Source: an uncultured Erysipelotrichaceae bacterium
GTDB lineage: Bacteria; Bacillota_I; Bacilli_A; Erysipelotrichales; Erysipelotrichaceae
NCBI GenBank assembly: GCA_944327105.1
Contig: CALVGN010000030.1
Span: 62,001 to 126,000, forward strand
Reading direction: 5' to 3'
Length of the DNA stretch: 64,000 nucleotides
In this document: positions 1 through 9,397 of the stretch, one piece after another
How the letters are laid out: every line of letters starts with the position of its first letter
Numbering within the stretch: the stretch's first letter is position 1
Made by a program: the position numbers and the translations under genes
The notes under the pieces: generated by a model
The model's database searches: none
Told to the model about the DNA's origin: nothing
The model's input: the letters and a program-made list of their open reading frames with translations, nothing else

Positions 1-758
1 ATAAGAAAATAAAAATCAACGTATTCAATCGCTTTCACATAATTCGGGAATTGTTATAATTCACGAGAAAAGCAGACTGCTTTTCAAACGATTAATTTCC
101 ATACCAATCGGTAGACGCATGAATTACTTTTAGAACGTATCTTTATCAAACACAACAATTTGGAAGTAAAGGATAGCGCTTGAGATATGATTTTGGTGCA
201 AATATTCCTTAAATTTTTCCCGATTTTTTCAAAATAACATGATAAATGACTACAATTTAAGCGGTTTTTTAGTCCACCCTAGGAACCATTTGAAGATTAA
301 AATACGTGCACACGTATTGTATAAACACTCTCAAAATGAGCTTTTTATTGTATGCACTAAACCGGAGCATTCTTATTGCATACAAACTTTCCCCATATTA
401 AACCAAGCCGTGTCACAAAAAAAAGCCACCTTGACACTTGGACCTGTTACCACCAGCCGAATCCATGACATTTCAACATAATGTTTTGAACCAACTCCGC
501 ACATCTTGTACCACTTATGCGTTCACGCCTCACTTTTTTGACCAAATCATTCAAATTTGTTCTTGAAACTTCACAAAGCGGTTCATACTATGAATTGCCC
601 GTTACCCATAGGGCCTTTCTTGATCCGTAAAATGATCTGCCATTCCGCAATCGCATGACGAATTCCATACCGTTATAACGGTTCAATCCACAGAGAAAAC
701 AATAATTTTTCGTCATAAATGTCACTTCCCGACTCTTAATAAAGAGAGGAGCCATTCC
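1..758. other. A+T-rich stretch without a convincing gene
   Basis: No recognisable gene is seen here. The base composition is visibly more A+T-rich than what follows. A possible sigma-A-like promoter is present (TTTCAC at 33-38, TATAAT at 55-60), followed by a 19-bp perfect palindrome at 67-85 (GAAAAGCAG arms around one A). An 80-codon reading frame at 239-481 (+) has no ribosome site and no family resemblance, so I do not call it a gene. A 14-bp perfect palindrome ACCGTTATAACGGT lies at 670-683, about 76 bp before the next start codon, and could be an operator for it. Confidence 0.5.
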
Positions 759-1004
759 ATGGTAAGGGAAAATGATATGAACGATCAAACAATGTCGATC
801 CACATGGCCCGCGGTCTGTACAAATCCGTCAAACGCCGCTATCGCGCCAATCCCAACAAGCAACGTATCCGCATGCAGTATTGCAAGCAATTCAGCATGG
901 CAGAGCGTTCCTTCTATCGCAAGATCAAGGAAAATTCCTTCAACGCCCGGGAGTTGAAATTTCTGTTTGAGCTGTTGCAAAACAAAAAAGGAGGCAAACG
1001 ATGA
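759..1004 (+). CDS. Small basic protein with HTH-like C-terminal half, unknown function
   Basis: An 81-residue basic protein preceded by AGAGGAG about 8 nt before the ATG. The second half (roughly residues 40-78, beginning near MQYCKQFSMAERSFYRK) has the look of a small phage-type helix-turn-helix in which a Ser-Phe-Tyr-Arg-Lys recognition helix is followed by a short Glu/Leu helix. DNA binding is therefore plausible but inferred. It overlaps the next gene by 4 nt (ATGA), so the two are co-translated. The palindrome at 670-683 may be its operator. It could be a remnant of a mobile element, but no integrase or phage gene is present nearby. I do not recognise the family. Confidence 0.6.
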   Translation: MVRENDMNDQTMSIHMARGLYKSVKRRYRANPNKQRIRMQYCKQFSMAERSFYRKIKENSFNARELKFLFELLQNKKGGKR

Positions 1005-1459
1005 ACTACGACGATATCATTGCCGCCTATAGTGATTATGAACCTTATGAGCTGGATGCCATGCAGTTGCGCCTTTTAAGCAAGTTGAAGGCCGACGATC
1101 CGTTGCCGGCATTCGAGGAAATGATCAGTATTCTCAAAAACGAGTTTTACGGTACGTTTGCATTGATCAACAACCGGCTCTACTACGCACTTTCCATCAA
1201 GATTCGTTCCGTCACACGTTATGAATACGTGGATCATACCGGTGCAAAAAGTCGGTTGGAAGCAGAAAAGATCGATGCGATCCGTTATCGGATCGAACCG
1301 ATCGCTGGTACGGTCAATACTGTTTTGTCCAAGCTGACCCCCAATCAGGCGTTTGTGCTGTATAACGCGTATATCCGCCACATTGACTGTGACGGATATC
1401 AATTAAGGACACTGAAACAGGCGTTGCGTAAGCTATTGAAGCGCATCAACCAACGCTAG
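1001..1459 (+). CDS. Hypothetical protein, second gene of a two-gene unit
   Basis: A 152-residue protein translated from an ATG that overlaps the stop of the preceding gene. It is mostly alpha-helical by inspection, with an acidic N-terminal half (residues 1-45) and a strongly basic tail (about residues 128-152, ending KLLKRINQR). There is no signal peptide or membrane segment. I do not recognise the family. The basic tail and the upstream HTH-like partner suggest a nucleic-acid-related role, which is only inference. A strong hairpin terminator follows directly at 1462-1486. Confidence 0.6.
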   Translation: MNYDDIIAAYSDYEPYELDAMQLRLLSKLKADDPLPAFEEMISILKNEFYGTFALINNRLYYALSIKIRSVTRYEYVDHTGAKSRLEAEKIDAIRYRIEPIAGTVNTVLSKLTPNQAFVLYNAYIRHIDCDGYQLRTLKQALRKLLKRINQR

Positions 1460-1461
1460 TC

Positions 1462-1486
1462 AAAAGCCGCCAAAACGGCGGCTTTT
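1462..1486. terminator. Bidirectional intrinsic terminator
   Basis: 10-bp perfect stem AAAAGCCGCC / GGCGGCTTTT around a 5-nt loop. It has A and T runs on both flanks, so it can end both the unit at 759-1459 and the aminopeptidase gene arriving on the minus strand. A copy of the ATGGTNNNACCAT element follows at 1491-1503. Confidence 0.85.
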
Positions 1487-1504
1487 GATTATGGTTGGAC
1501 CATA

Positions 1505-2896
1505 TTATTTCATGTCTTTCAAAAATGCTTTATACGCCAGATAGCCATCGTATACATCTGCTTTACTGACCACTTCATACGGCGCATGCATGTTCTGAAC
1601 GGCAATACCGGCATCAATGACTTCAATGTCATATTCGGCACAGATGTGGGCAATGGTTCCGCCACCGCCGACATCCACACCACCCAGTTCACTGGTTTGA
1701 TATTGGATACCGTTATCCGCCATCACCTTGCGTACCTTGGCCACATACTCAGCCGATGCATCATTGCTGCCACTTTTGCCACGGGCACCGGTGTATTTGT
1801 TGAATACGATTCCCTGTCCTAAAAAGCAAGTGTTGTGCATGTCATTGACACTGGGATAATTGGGATCAAATCCGGCCGAGACATCGGAGCTGAGCATACG
1901 GGAAGCAGAAAGGCAGCGGCGAGTGGCGAAATGATGGTCAAAACCACACAGGATGTTGATCATGGTCACATGGTTCTCAAATGCCACGCTTTGGGCACCA
2001 GTCGCTCCGATGGAACCGACTTCTTCTTTATCCGTCAAACAACAGCAGGTGGTATACTCACATTCCCCGGCATCCAATAATGCCATCAAGGATGTATATG
2101 CACAGACTTTATCATCATGACCATATCCCATGATCATGGAACGATCCAGACCATAGTCACGCGCTGCACCATTGGGAACCACTTCCAGTTCGGCACTGAT
2201 CAGATCATCCTCATCGATCCCATATTTATCCTTCAATAATTTCAAGATATTGGCCTTGACCGGTTCTTTGGTATCTTTTGGGGCATCTTTTAATGGGATG
2301 GAACCGATAGTGACATTCATGGCTTCACCATTGATCACTTCCGAAGCGGTTTTTTTCATCTGTTCACCAGCCAAATGGATCAAAAGATCGGATATACCGA
2401 CCACCGGGTCGTTTGGATCATCACCGATATTGATGGTTTTGACACTTCCATCCATGGTGGCGACCACACCTTTGATGGTCAATGGGATGGCCACCCACTG
2501 GTATTTTTTGATCCCGCCATAATAATGGGCTTTCAACAGCGCCGCATCATGGTCCTCATATAACGGACGCTGTTTGATATCCAAACGCGGAGAATCGATA
2601 TGCGCGCCTAAAATATTCATCCCTTGCGACAACGGTTTTCGACCAATGACAAACAAATCCAACGCTTTGCCTCGGTTATTGGCATACACCTTGTCACCCG
2701 GTTTGAGCGGGGTGTTGGATTTGAAACATTCATCCAGATCTTTGAATCCATGGGATTTGACCAATTCCACGGAAGCAGAAACGAATTCACGTTCGGTCTT
2801 GTTGGCACTGATGAACGCTTTGTAGCCCTCGTTGAATGCCAAAAGGTCGTTTTGGGTGGCTTCATCATAGGAAAGCCACAGACTTTTGTTTTCCAT
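1505..2896 (-). CDS. M18 family aminopeptidase
   Basis: A 463-residue zinc aminopeptidase of the M18 family (aspartyl/leucyl aminopeptidase type), cytosolic, releasing N-terminal residues from peptides. Visible family signatures are GAHIDSPRL with the metal His near residue 99, GHDD near 259-262, the catalytic/metal Glu pair in TDKEEVGS near 289-294, DVSAGFDP near 338 and a C-terminal His in the NMHAPYEV stretch. The length is normal for the family. The start chosen is the ATG that overlaps the stop of the OsmC-like gene as TAATG. A longer frame upstream only reads into that neighbour. The two genes form an operon, ended by the hairpin at 1462-1486. Confidence 0.93.
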   Translation of the reverse strand: MENKSLWLSYDEATQNDLLAFNEGYKAFISANKTEREFVSASVELVKSHGFKDLDECFKSNTPLKPGDKVYANNRGKALDLFVIGRKPLSQGMNILGAHIDSPRLDIKQRPLYEDHDAALLKAHYYGGIKKYQWVAIPLTIKGVVATMDGSVKTINIGDDPNDPVVGISDLLIHLAGEQMKKTASEVINGEAMNVTIGSIPLKDAPKDTKEPVKANILKLLKDKYGIDEDDLISAELEVVPNGAARDYGLDRSMIMGYGHDDKVCAYTSLMALLDAGECEYTTCCCLTDKEEVGSIGATGAQSVAFENHVTMINILCGFDHHFATRRCLSASRMLSSDVSAGFDPNYPSVNDMHNTCFLGQGIVFNKYTGARGKSGSNDASAEYVAKVRKVMADNGIQYQTSELGGVDVGGGGTIAHICAEYDIEVIDAGIAVQNMHAPYEVVSKADVYDGYLAYKAFLKDMK

Positions 2897-3303
2897 TACT
2901 TTTGTTTTGCATGATCCAATTTCACAATGGTTTGACCATTTAATGCAATGGTAATATCCGCAACGCAAGCAATGGTCGCCATCATGGAACATGAAGCCGC
3001 ACTGTCCACCAGAATGCGCGTTATGGTTGGCTCCACTTCATCCATTGAAATATCGATCGAAACCATTGCAAGTGTGGTGGGGATCGTTTTGCGTTTCTCA
3101 CCTTCGATTTTCAGCATAAAGTGCGGCAGATGTACATGTTGGTTTTCAGCCATCTCCCAAATGGTGGCGCTATAACAGCCACATAATGCACCCAATGTCA
3201 GATCATACGGCTTGAATGCATCCTCACCCAGTTGGATGGTTGAACCATCCACATCCACCACACCCCAATGGGGTTTACTGGCATCGAAATGAAACCGGAT
3301 CAT
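2896..3303 (-). CDS. OsmC/Ohr-like family protein
   Basis: A 135-residue protein with the OsmC-like layout: a first conserved Cys in the stretch GALCGCYSATI (about residues 38-48), a beta-rich central part, and a second Cys in DSAASCSMMATI (about 103-114). In OsmC and Ohr the two cysteines reduce organic hydroperoxides. Whether this diverged member is catalytic is not shown by sequence alone. The ribosome site is GGAG, 7 nt before the ATG. Its stop overlaps the start of the M18 aminopeptidase (TAATG), implying translational coupling. A copy of ATGGTNNNACCAT lies inside the gene at 3236-3248 and another at 2927-2939. Confidence 0.75.
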   Translation of the reverse strand: MIRFHFDASKPHWGVVDVDGSTIQLGEDAFKPYDLTLGALCGCYSATIWEMAENQHVHLPHFMLKIEGEKRKTIPTTLAMVSIDISMDEVEPTITRILVDSAASCSMMATIACVADITIALNGQTIVKLDHAKQK

Positions 3304-3413
3304 CGTCTACTCCTTTCAATGGACCCTATTGTATCACTATCCGTCATCGCTGGTTCAACCATGCACATGCATTTGGATTATGGTAAAATCACTATCACTT
3401 CCCGGAGGTTTGT

Positions 3414-5153
3414 ATGAACAAAGCACGCTTTAAAAAATTCCTGTCGTATTACCGTCCGTATATCCCACTTTTGATCGCTGATCTGTTTGCTGCTTCCATC
3501 ATGGCAGCCACCACATTGATCATTCCGTTGATCATCCGCTATATCGTCAATGATCTTTTACCCAGTCAACCCGCTTCCCTTCAACCGGTACTTTCGCTTG
3601 GTATCGCCATGTTGGGATTAGTGGCATTGGAAATGGTGTGCAACTTCTTTGTCACTTGGAAAGGCCATTCCATGGGTGTTCGGATGGAAAAAGACATGCG
3701 TGCCGAATTGTTCGACCACCTGCAAAAACTCTCCTTTTCCTTCTACGACAATGCCAAAGTCGGTTCCTTGATGTCCCGTGCCACCTCAGATCTGTTCCAA
3801 TTGGTGGAACTGTATCACCATGGTCCAGAGGATATCATCATTTCATTGGTCAAATTCATCGGTGCCTTTGCCATACTGGCCTCGATCCATTTACCACTGA
3901 CCCTGATCATATTTGCATTGGTCCCCTTCATGTTGATCTATGCCTGGTTTTCCAATAAAAAACTGAATCAAGGTTATGTGCGCAACAAAGAAACACTGGC
4001 CAAAGTATCCGCTGCTTTGGAAGATAATCTCAATGGGGTGCGTGTGGTGCAATCATTCGCCAATGCAGATTACGAAAATAAACGTTTTGATACCATATCC
4101 AATGAATATTCATCCGCCAAGCAGCATACCTATTTCTACATGGCGCAGTATTTTACCGGCATGAATGCCATGGTCACTTTAATGACGGTAGTGGTCGCTA
4201 TCGCCGGTGCCGTCTTTATTTTCAACAAACAGTTATCCGTTGGCGATCTATTGACCTTTACACTGTATATTTCCAATTTCACCGAGCCCATCCGCAAGGT
4301 CATCAATTTTGCAGAAACGTATCAGGATGGGATGAGCGGCTTTATCCGCTTTTGTCAGATCATGGAAATAAAGCCGGATATCGCCGATCGAAAGGATGCA
4401 ACGCATTTGAATGTAACCCACGGGGATATCGTATTCGAAGATGTCAGTTTTGCCTACGATCAAAACCATCCGGTATTTTCCCATTTGAATCTAAAAGTCG
4501 ATGGTGGAACCAGTGTTGCATTGGTTGGATCCAGCGGTGTGGGCAAAACCACACTATGTTCCCTGTTGCCCCGTTTCTATGATCCTCAAAGCGGGACCAT
4601 TTCCATCGATGGTCAAACCATCGACACCGTCACATTAAAATCGCTTCGAGAAAACATCGGCATCGTTCAACAGGATGTCTACTTATTCAATGGCACTGTT
4701 GCTGAAAATATCGCCTATGGTAAACCCACTGCAACCATGGATCAAATCATTGCAGCCGCTAAAGCGGCCAATGCCCATGATTTCATCATGGCCTTGCCCC
4801 ATGGGTATGATTCCGATATCGGCAGCCATGGTGTCAAACTTTCCGGTGGTCAAAAACAACGCTTGGCCATTGCCCGTGTATTCTTAAAAGATCCCAAGAT
4901 CTTGATCTTTGATGAAGCCACCAGTGCATTGGACAATGAAAGTGAACATTATGTCCAACAATCCTTGTCCACATTGGCGCTGAATCGAACCACCTTCATC
5001 ATTGCCCATCGACTTTCCACCATCCGCAACGCCAAACGCATCATCGTCCTTGGTGAACATGGTATTGAAGAAGAAGGTGATCATGCCACATTGATGGCCA
5101 AACATGGCGCGTATGCCAAACTGGTGGAGATCCAGTATGTCGATGCACACTGA
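3414..5153 (+). CDS. ABC exporter, fused membrane and ATPase domains (MsbA/BmrA type)
   Basis: A 579-residue half-transporter that would act as a homodimer or heterodimer in the cytoplasmic membrane. Residues about 1-315 hold six hydrophobic segments of a type IV (exporter) transmembrane domain. The nucleotide-binding domain follows with Walker A GSSGVGKTT at about 372-380, a Q-loop region, signature LSGGQKQR near 482, Walker B ILIFDEATSALD near 500 and an H-loop IIAHRLST. The Shine-Dalgarno GGAGG sits 5 nt before the ATG. The substrate cannot be told; relatives export lipids, drugs or peptides. The 3' end overlaps the DUF1275 gene. Confidence 0.93.
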   Translation: MNKARFKKFLSYYRPYIPLLIADLFAASIMAATTLIIPLIIRYIVNDLLPSQPASLQPVLSLGIAMLGLVALEMVCNFFVTWKGHSMGVRMEKDMRAELFDHLQKLSFSFYDNAKVGSLMSRATSDLFQLVELYHHGPEDIIISLVKFIGAFAILASIHLPLTLIIFALVPFMLIYAWFSNKKLNQGYVRNKETLAKVSAALEDNLNGVRVVQSFANADYENKRFDTISNEYSSAKQHTYFYMAQYFTGMNAMVTLMTVVVAIAGAVFIFNKQLSVGDLLTFTLYISNFTEPIRKVINFAETYQDGMSGFIRFCQIMEIKPDIADRKDATHLNVTHGDIVFEDVSFAYDQNHPVFSHLNLKVDGGTSVALVGSSGVGKTTLCSLLPRFYDPQSGTISIDGQTIDTVTLKSLRENIGIVQQDVYLFNGTVAENIAYGKPTATMDQIIAAAKAANAHDFIMALPHGYDSDIGSHGVKLSGGQKQRLAIARVFLKDPKILIFDEATSALDNESEHYVQQSLSTLALNRTTFIIAHRLSTIRNAKRIIVLGEHGIEEEGDHATLMAKHGAYAKLVEIQYVDAH

Positions 5154-5790
5154 ACAAAAAAGTGATTCGTTGCTGATCGGTATCATCCTGTTTTTCATCG
5201 GTGGATTCCAAAACGGATATACCTATTTTCTGCGCGGTGGGGTATTTGCCAATCTTCAGACCGGGAATATGATTTTTTTAGCCCATACGCTGGTATATGA
5301 ACAAGGAAAACAGTGTTGGCATTATCTGATCCCCCTTGTGGCATTTGGATTTGGGATATTCATCGCCACACGGCATCGATTGATCCATCATGGTAAGCAC
5401 CATTGGCGCAGCCATCTGTTGATGGTGGAGATCATATTGATCGCGCTATGTGGTGTTTTACCCGCATCGTGGAATGATCTTGCCAATGCCTTGATCAGTT
5501 TGAATGCCGCACTGACGGTGTCGGCGTTTCAGCATTTCAAGGGATATCCGATGGCTTCCACCATGATGATCGGAAATTTCAAAGCGATCATGACACATTT
5601 GGGTGCATATAGTGTCGATCATGGTTCAAACCATTTACATATCATCAAAACCATTGGTGGATTGATGCTGATCTTTTTATTGGGTGCATTATGTGCAGTT
5701 ACGTTGGTCAAACCACTATCCATCCATGCCATTTGGTTACTCATTCCACTCTTATTGATCGCCATATCCATCATGGAAAAGGGTGAATGA
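5137..5790 (+). CDS. DUF1275 (YoaK-like) membrane protein
   Basis: A 217-residue hydrophobic protein with about six predicted membrane segments. It carries the hallmark of the DUF1275/YoaK family: an early glycine-rich segment with GGFQNGYTYFLRGG and the NLQTGNMIFLA motif (about residues 40-55), then a second NAALTVSAFQHFKG-like repeat half. Function in the family is unknown. I place the start at the ATG preceded by GGTGGAG, inside the end of the ABC exporter gene (17-nt overlap), which suggests translational coupling. A longer reading frame begins at 5104 but lacks a ribosome site. Confidence 0.85.
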   Translation: MSMHTEQKSDSLLIGIILFFIGGFQNGYTYFLRGGVFANLQTGNMIFLAHTLVYEQGKQCWHYLIPLVAFGFGIFIATRHRLIHHGKHHWRSHLLMVEIILIALCGVLPASWNDLANALISLNAALTVSAFQHFKGYPMASTMMIGNFKAIMTHLGAYSVDHGSNHLHIIKTIGGLMLIFLLGALCAVTLVKPLSIHAIWLLIPLLLIAISIMEKGE

Positions 5791-5808
5791 ACCATCATCA
5801 ATTTATTA

Positions 5809-5837
5809 TTGTCACACCCTGTACATCATAGTATAAT
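5809..5837 (+). promoter_or_regulatory. Sigma-A promoter for tRNA-Glu/tRNA-Trp
   Basis: TTGTCA at 5809-5814 and TATAAT at 5832-5837 with a 17-nt spacer. It is placed 18 nt before tRNA-Glu. Confidence 0.85.
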
Positions 5838-5854
5838 GATTCAGCAAAACGGAT

Positions 5855-5931
5855 GGCTTGTTGGTGAAGTGGCTGAACACATTGCCCTCTCAAGGCAACA
5901 TTCACGGGTTCGAATCCCGTACAAGTCACCA
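5855..5931 (+). tRNA. tRNA-Glu (CTC)
   Basis: Complete cloverleaf with acceptor GGCTTGT/ACAAGTC, anticodon loop CTCTCAA with anticodon CTC, T-loop GGTTCGAATCC and encoded CCA at 5929-5931. It is cotranscribed with the following tRNA-Trp. Confidence 0.95.
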
Positions 5932-5943
5932 TTGAGCATCATT

Positions 5944-6017
5944 AGGGGCATCGTACAATGGTAGTACATCGGTCTCCAAAACCGCTGATGGGAGTTCGAT
6001 TCTCTCTGCCCCTGCCA
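5944..6017 (+). tRNA. tRNA-Trp (CCA)
   Basis: Acceptor AGGGGCA/TGCCCCT, anticodon CCA in loop CTCCAAA, encoded CCA end. The CCA anticodon reads UGG only, consistent with TGA being a stop codon here. Confidence 0.95.
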
Positions 6018-6027
6018 TTATCCTTTC

Positions 6028-6051
6028 ACGGTCGATACTGACCGTTTTTTT
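6028..6051 (+). terminator. Terminator of the Glu-Trp tRNA unit
   Basis: Stem ACGGTC/GACCGT around GATACT, followed by a run of seven T. It ends just before the ATGGTNNNACCAT copy at 6052-6064 and the hydrolase start. Confidence 0.85.
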
Positions 6052-6078
6052 ATGGTTTGACCATGGTAAAATGAAATC

Positions 6079-7029
6079 ATGGAAACACGTGAACTGACCT
6101 TAGTATCCGATTATGATGGATTGACCTTACATGGAACGATGGTTAGACCATCATCACCTCACTATGTTGCCATCATCGTCCATGGCATGGTGGAGCATCG
6201 CGGCCGATATATGGATTTGATGCAGTTTCTTTATGATCATGATATAGCTTCGGTGATTTTTGATCATCGTGGACATGGGGAAAGTGTCTCAACATTAGAT
6301 GATCTTGGATATTTCAATGACTCGGATGGGATCGCAATCATTGCCGATCTTAAAATGATCATCGACCACGTCCATCGATGGTTCGACCATCTCCCACTGA
6401 TCATCATTGCCCATTCCATGGGTACCTTGATATCCAGAGTGTATTGTAAACAATACAGCAACAGCATTGACGCCTTGATTTTAAGTGGTTCTCCATCTGC
6501 CAATGGTTTGGTTGATGTTGCCATTGGTTTGACCAAAGGTTTATTGATGATCCATGATGATCATTATCGTTCCTATTTCATGCAACGCCTTGTTTTTGGT
6601 ACCTATGCCAAAGCATTCTCCCAAGACCCATCCACCAATGGTTGGTTATGTTCAAATCCACAGGTGGTTGCGGAGTATGACAAGGATCCCTATTGCAATT
6701 ATGTTTTTACGTTGGATGGCTTTTTGAATCTGTTTTTATTGCTCAAGCGCACTTACAGCAAACATGGATTATCCATGGTCAAGACCACCTTACCCACGTT
6801 GTTTCTCGCCGGCGCAAAAGATCCTTGCATCGTTTCTTACGATCGATTCCAATCCGCAGTGAAAAAATGGCAAAATTTTGGTTTTACCACCGTTGAATCC
6901 AAAATCTATCCATCCGATCGTCACGAGATCTTCAATGAAAAAGATAAATATCAAGTGTACATGGATGTAATGACATTCATCCGTACACATGTGATTCCAG
7001 GAGTATCGAATGAATCTTCAATTGCATGA
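6079..7029 (+). CDS. Alpha/beta hydrolase, monoacylglycerol-lipase-like
   Basis: A 316-residue serine hydrolase of the Hydrolase_4 (lysophospholipase/monoacylglycerol lipase) type. The predicted catalytic triad is Ser113 in AHSMG, Asp248 in AGAKDPC and His282 in SDRHEIFNE. FDHRGHGES (about residues 61-69) is also typical. No signal peptide is seen, so a cytosolic location is likely. There is no Shine-Dalgarno. Instead TAAAAT at 6067-6072 lies 6 nt before the ATG, so the transcript is probably leaderless. The 3' end overlaps the ABC-F gene by 20 nt. The actual ester substrate is unknown. Confidence 0.9.
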   Translation: METRELTLVSDYDGLTLHGTMVRPSSPHYVAIIVHGMVEHRGRYMDLMQFLYDHDIASVIFDHRGHGESVSTLDDLGYFNDSDGIAIIADLKMIIDHVHRWFDHLPLIIIAHSMGTLISRVYCKQYSNSIDALILSGSPSANGLVDVAIGLTKGLLMIHDDHYRSYFMQRLVFGTYAKAFSQDPSTNGWLCSNPQVVAEYDKDPYCNYVFTLDGFLNLFLLLKRTYSKHGLSMVKTTLPTLFLAGAKDPCIVSYDRFQSAVKKWQNFGFTTVESKIYPSDRHEIFNEKDKYQVYMDVMTFIRTHVIPGVSNESSIA

Positions 7030-8584
7030 TCTGACCATTCGTTTGATGAACAACAACATGCGTCGCATCGTCGAGCATCTTTCACTGACCCTCAATCCAA
7101 ACGATCGATTGGCGATCATCGGGGAAGAAGGGTGTGGTAAAACCACCGTGTTGGATTATCTGAACCAACCATCCTCCATCGATGGTTATACCATTACTAC
7201 CTGTAGTGGATATACCCATGGCGCAATCAGTTATCTGCCTCAAAAATTGGATAACGACCGCTTAAGATCGTCCATTTCCACATTTTTCTTTACCCACGAT
7301 GATGGTTCATTGGATTATGATCATTTGGAAAATTATGAACGATTCAAACGATTTGCATCGAATTATGGATTTGATCGTCAATGGTTCGACCAGGATCCAT
7401 TGATGGATCAGTTGTCTGGTGGACAACGCATGCGCTATCGCTTGGCGATCTGCCTGTTTGACAAAACCGATGTAATCCTGATGGATGAACCCACCAATGA
7501 TCTGGATATCCCTTCCATCGAGAATCTGATCCACACCATCACAAAGCTGGATCAGATCATCATCTTCGTTTCCCATGATACTTATTTTCTATCCAAAATC
7601 GCCACCCATATTCTGGAAATGCGCAAAATCGAATGGTTGGATCACAATGAAGTGATTTTCCATAAATCCAGTTATGATGATTACGTCAAAATGCGCATGG
7701 ATGCGACCAATAAAGCCATGATGGTCTATCAAAGCGAATCCAGAAATCGAAAAGAAAAGGCCAAAAAACTGGAACAGATCCGTTCGAAAGTCGAATATGC
7801 CCAAAACCAAGCCGTTCGAACACCCTCCGTTGCCCGTAAGCTGGCCAAAAAGATCAAAGCTGTCAATCAACAGATCGAACATAATGCACAAATGACGATG
7901 GTCAAACCAACGGATGTCAGTGCCATACCCCTTTCATTCAAAAATCGATCCATTTCTTCCAAACATCTGCTATGGTCCAACCATTATCCATCCTTAAATC
8001 ACGGTACGACGCATTTATTGGATGCCTTTACCCTTACATTGCACCATGACGACCATTGGGTACTGGTCGGTGAAAACGGATGTGGCAAAACCACTTTGAT
8101 GGATTTATTGTATTCCCAATTATCATTACACTATCCCATCGCTTATCTGCATCAATCCATTCACACCCAATTGGATCTGAATCACTCCCCATTTGATGAT
8201 CTATCCCATGCATTGGGGTATGATAAAACCACATCGGATCTGATCCATACCACCCTTTCCGCATTGCATCTTTCCTATGATGAGATCCATCAACCCTATG
8301 CCAATCTATCCCAAGGCACATTGACCAAATGCATCTTGGCGAAAATGGTACTGGGGGATTATCAAATCCTGTTATTGGATGAACCGACCCGCAACATCTC
8401 CCCTTTGAGCGTTTCATCGTTAAGTTCACTTCTAAAATCGTTTAACGGATGTATCTTATGCGTCAGCCATGATCGTTATTTCATTGAATCCACTTTCCAA
8501 AATGTACTGTGGTTCAACCATCATCAACTGATCCAGACCAATGTATCCACCTATCTCAATTCCATAATGAAAATGGTAGAATAA
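7010..8584 (+). CDS. ABC-F family ATPase (ribosome-associated)
   Basis: A 524-residue soluble protein with two ABC ATPase domains and no membrane segments, as in the ABC-F family, whose members act on the ribosome. Domain 1 has Walker A GEEGCGKTT at about 38-46 and signature LSGGQRMR followed by LMDEPTNDLD. A lysine-rich helical linker follows (about residues 215-300, ending AKKIKAVNQQ). Domain 2 has Walker A GENGCGKTT near 352 and a degenerate signature LSQGT followed by LLDEPTRNIS. The ribosome site CAGGAG precedes the ATG, which lies within the end of the hydrolase gene. Some ABC-F proteins confer ribosomal antibiotic protection, but the linker alone does not allow that call. Confidence 0.9.
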   Translation: MNLQLHDLTIRLMNNNMRRIVEHLSLTLNPNDRLAIIGEEGCGKTTVLDYLNQPSSIDGYTITTCSGYTHGAISYLPQKLDNDRLRSSISTFFFTHDDGSLDYDHLENYERFKRFASNYGFDRQWFDQDPLMDQLSGGQRMRYRLAICLFDKTDVILMDEPTNDLDIPSIENLIHTITKLDQIIIFVSHDTYFLSKIATHILEMRKIEWLDHNEVIFHKSSYDDYVKMRMDATNKAMMVYQSESRNRKEKAKKLEQIRSKVEYAQNQAVRTPSVARKLAKKIKAVNQQIEHNAQMTMVKPTDVSAIPLSFKNRSISSKHLLWSNHYPSLNHGTTHLLDAFTLTLHHDDHWVLVGENGCGKTTLMDLLYSQLSLHYPIAYLHQSIHTQLDLNHSPFDDLSHALGYDKTTSDLIHTTLSALHLSYDEIHQPYANLSQGTLTKCILAKMVLGDYQILLLDEPTRNISPLSVSSLSSLLKSFNGCILCVSHDRYFIESTFQNVLWFNHHQLIQTNVSTYLNSIMKMVE

Positions 8585-8614
8585 TATCAAAACCATCAAA
8601 TAAAGGAGATTACC

Positions 8615-9397
8615 ATGATCGATTATACCGAAGGCAGTGGCAAACAATACCATATCGGCGTTGGTCCAAACGACATCGGAAAATATGTCTTTTTACCCGG
8701 TGATCCCAAACGGGTCGCCAAGATCGCCGCTTTTCTCAAAGATGCGAAATTAGTCGCGGACAGCCGTGAATTTACCACTTACACCGGATACATTGGTGAT
8801 ACCAAAGTATCCGTGACCTCCACTGGAATCGGCGGCCCATCTGCCTCCATTGCCATGGAAGAACTGGTCGCCTGCGGCGCCCATACCTTTATTCGCATCG
8901 GCACCTGTGGCGGTATGGATCTTGATGTCAAAAGCGGAGATATGGTCATCGCCCAAGGCGCGATCCGTGCCGAAGGCACCTCCCAGGAATACATGCCCAT
9001 CGAATTCCCAGCCATTGCTGATTTTGATGTCACCACCGCATTGGTCCAAGCGGCACAAGCCGCCAACCATCCCTATCATGTCGGCACAGTGCAATGCAAA
9101 GATGCATTCTATGGTCAGCACCGTCCGGAAACTTTACCCAATGGTGCTGAACTGTTGCGCAAATGGGATGCATGGTTAAAAGGTGGAACACTGGCATCCG
9201 AAATGGAAAGTGCGGCATTATTCATCGTTGCCAGTTACCTGCATGTGCGTTGCGGCAGTTGTTTTCTCGTGATTGCTAACCAACAACGCGCATTGGCCGG
9301 ACTCGACAATCCACAAGTCCATGACATCACTCCCATGATCGAAATGGCCATTGATGCCATGGCACGCTTGATCGAAAAGGACAAACGAAACGCATGA
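8615..9397 (+). CDS. udp: Uridine phosphorylase (nucleoside phosphorylase family)
   Basis: A 260-residue enzyme of the PNP/UDP phosphorylase family, converting uridine and phosphate to uracil and ribose-1-phosphate in pyrimidine salvage. Visible signatures are the phosphate-binding GDPKRV near residue 29, IGTCGG near 96, the substrate loop with SQEYMP and EFPA, and SEMESAAL near 196. The GTSQEYMP-type insert and the YGQHRPE stretch point to uridine rather than purine substrates. AAAGGAG lies before the ATG. It overlaps murT by 4 nt (ATGA), an unusual pairing of salvage and cell-wall genes in one transcript. Confidence 0.9.
   Translation: MIDYTEGSGKQYHIGVGPNDIGKYVFLPGDPKRVAKIAAFLKDAKLVADSREFTTYTGYIGDTKVSVTSTGIGGPSASIAMEELVACGAHTFIRIGTCGGMDLDVKSGDMVIAQGAIRAEGTSQEYMPIEFPAIADFDVTTALVQAAQAANHPYHVGTVQCKDAFYGQHRPETLPNGAELLRKWDAWLKGGTLASEMESAALFIVASYLHVRCGSCFLVIANQQRALAGLDNPQVHDITPMIEMAIDAMARLIEKDKRNA

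Noticed and set aside
239-481. 80-codon reading frame on the plus strand
   Set aside because: No ribosome site, no family resemblance and A+T-rich surroundings; likely chance.
588-980. 130-codon minus-strand frame over the HTH-like gene
   Set aside because: The plus-strand frame has a good ribosome site and overlaps its partner by ATGA; the minus one has neither.
7010-8584. Antibiotic-resistance call for the ABC-F protein
   Set aside because: The linker alone does not identify a resistance subgroup; housekeeping members look alike.
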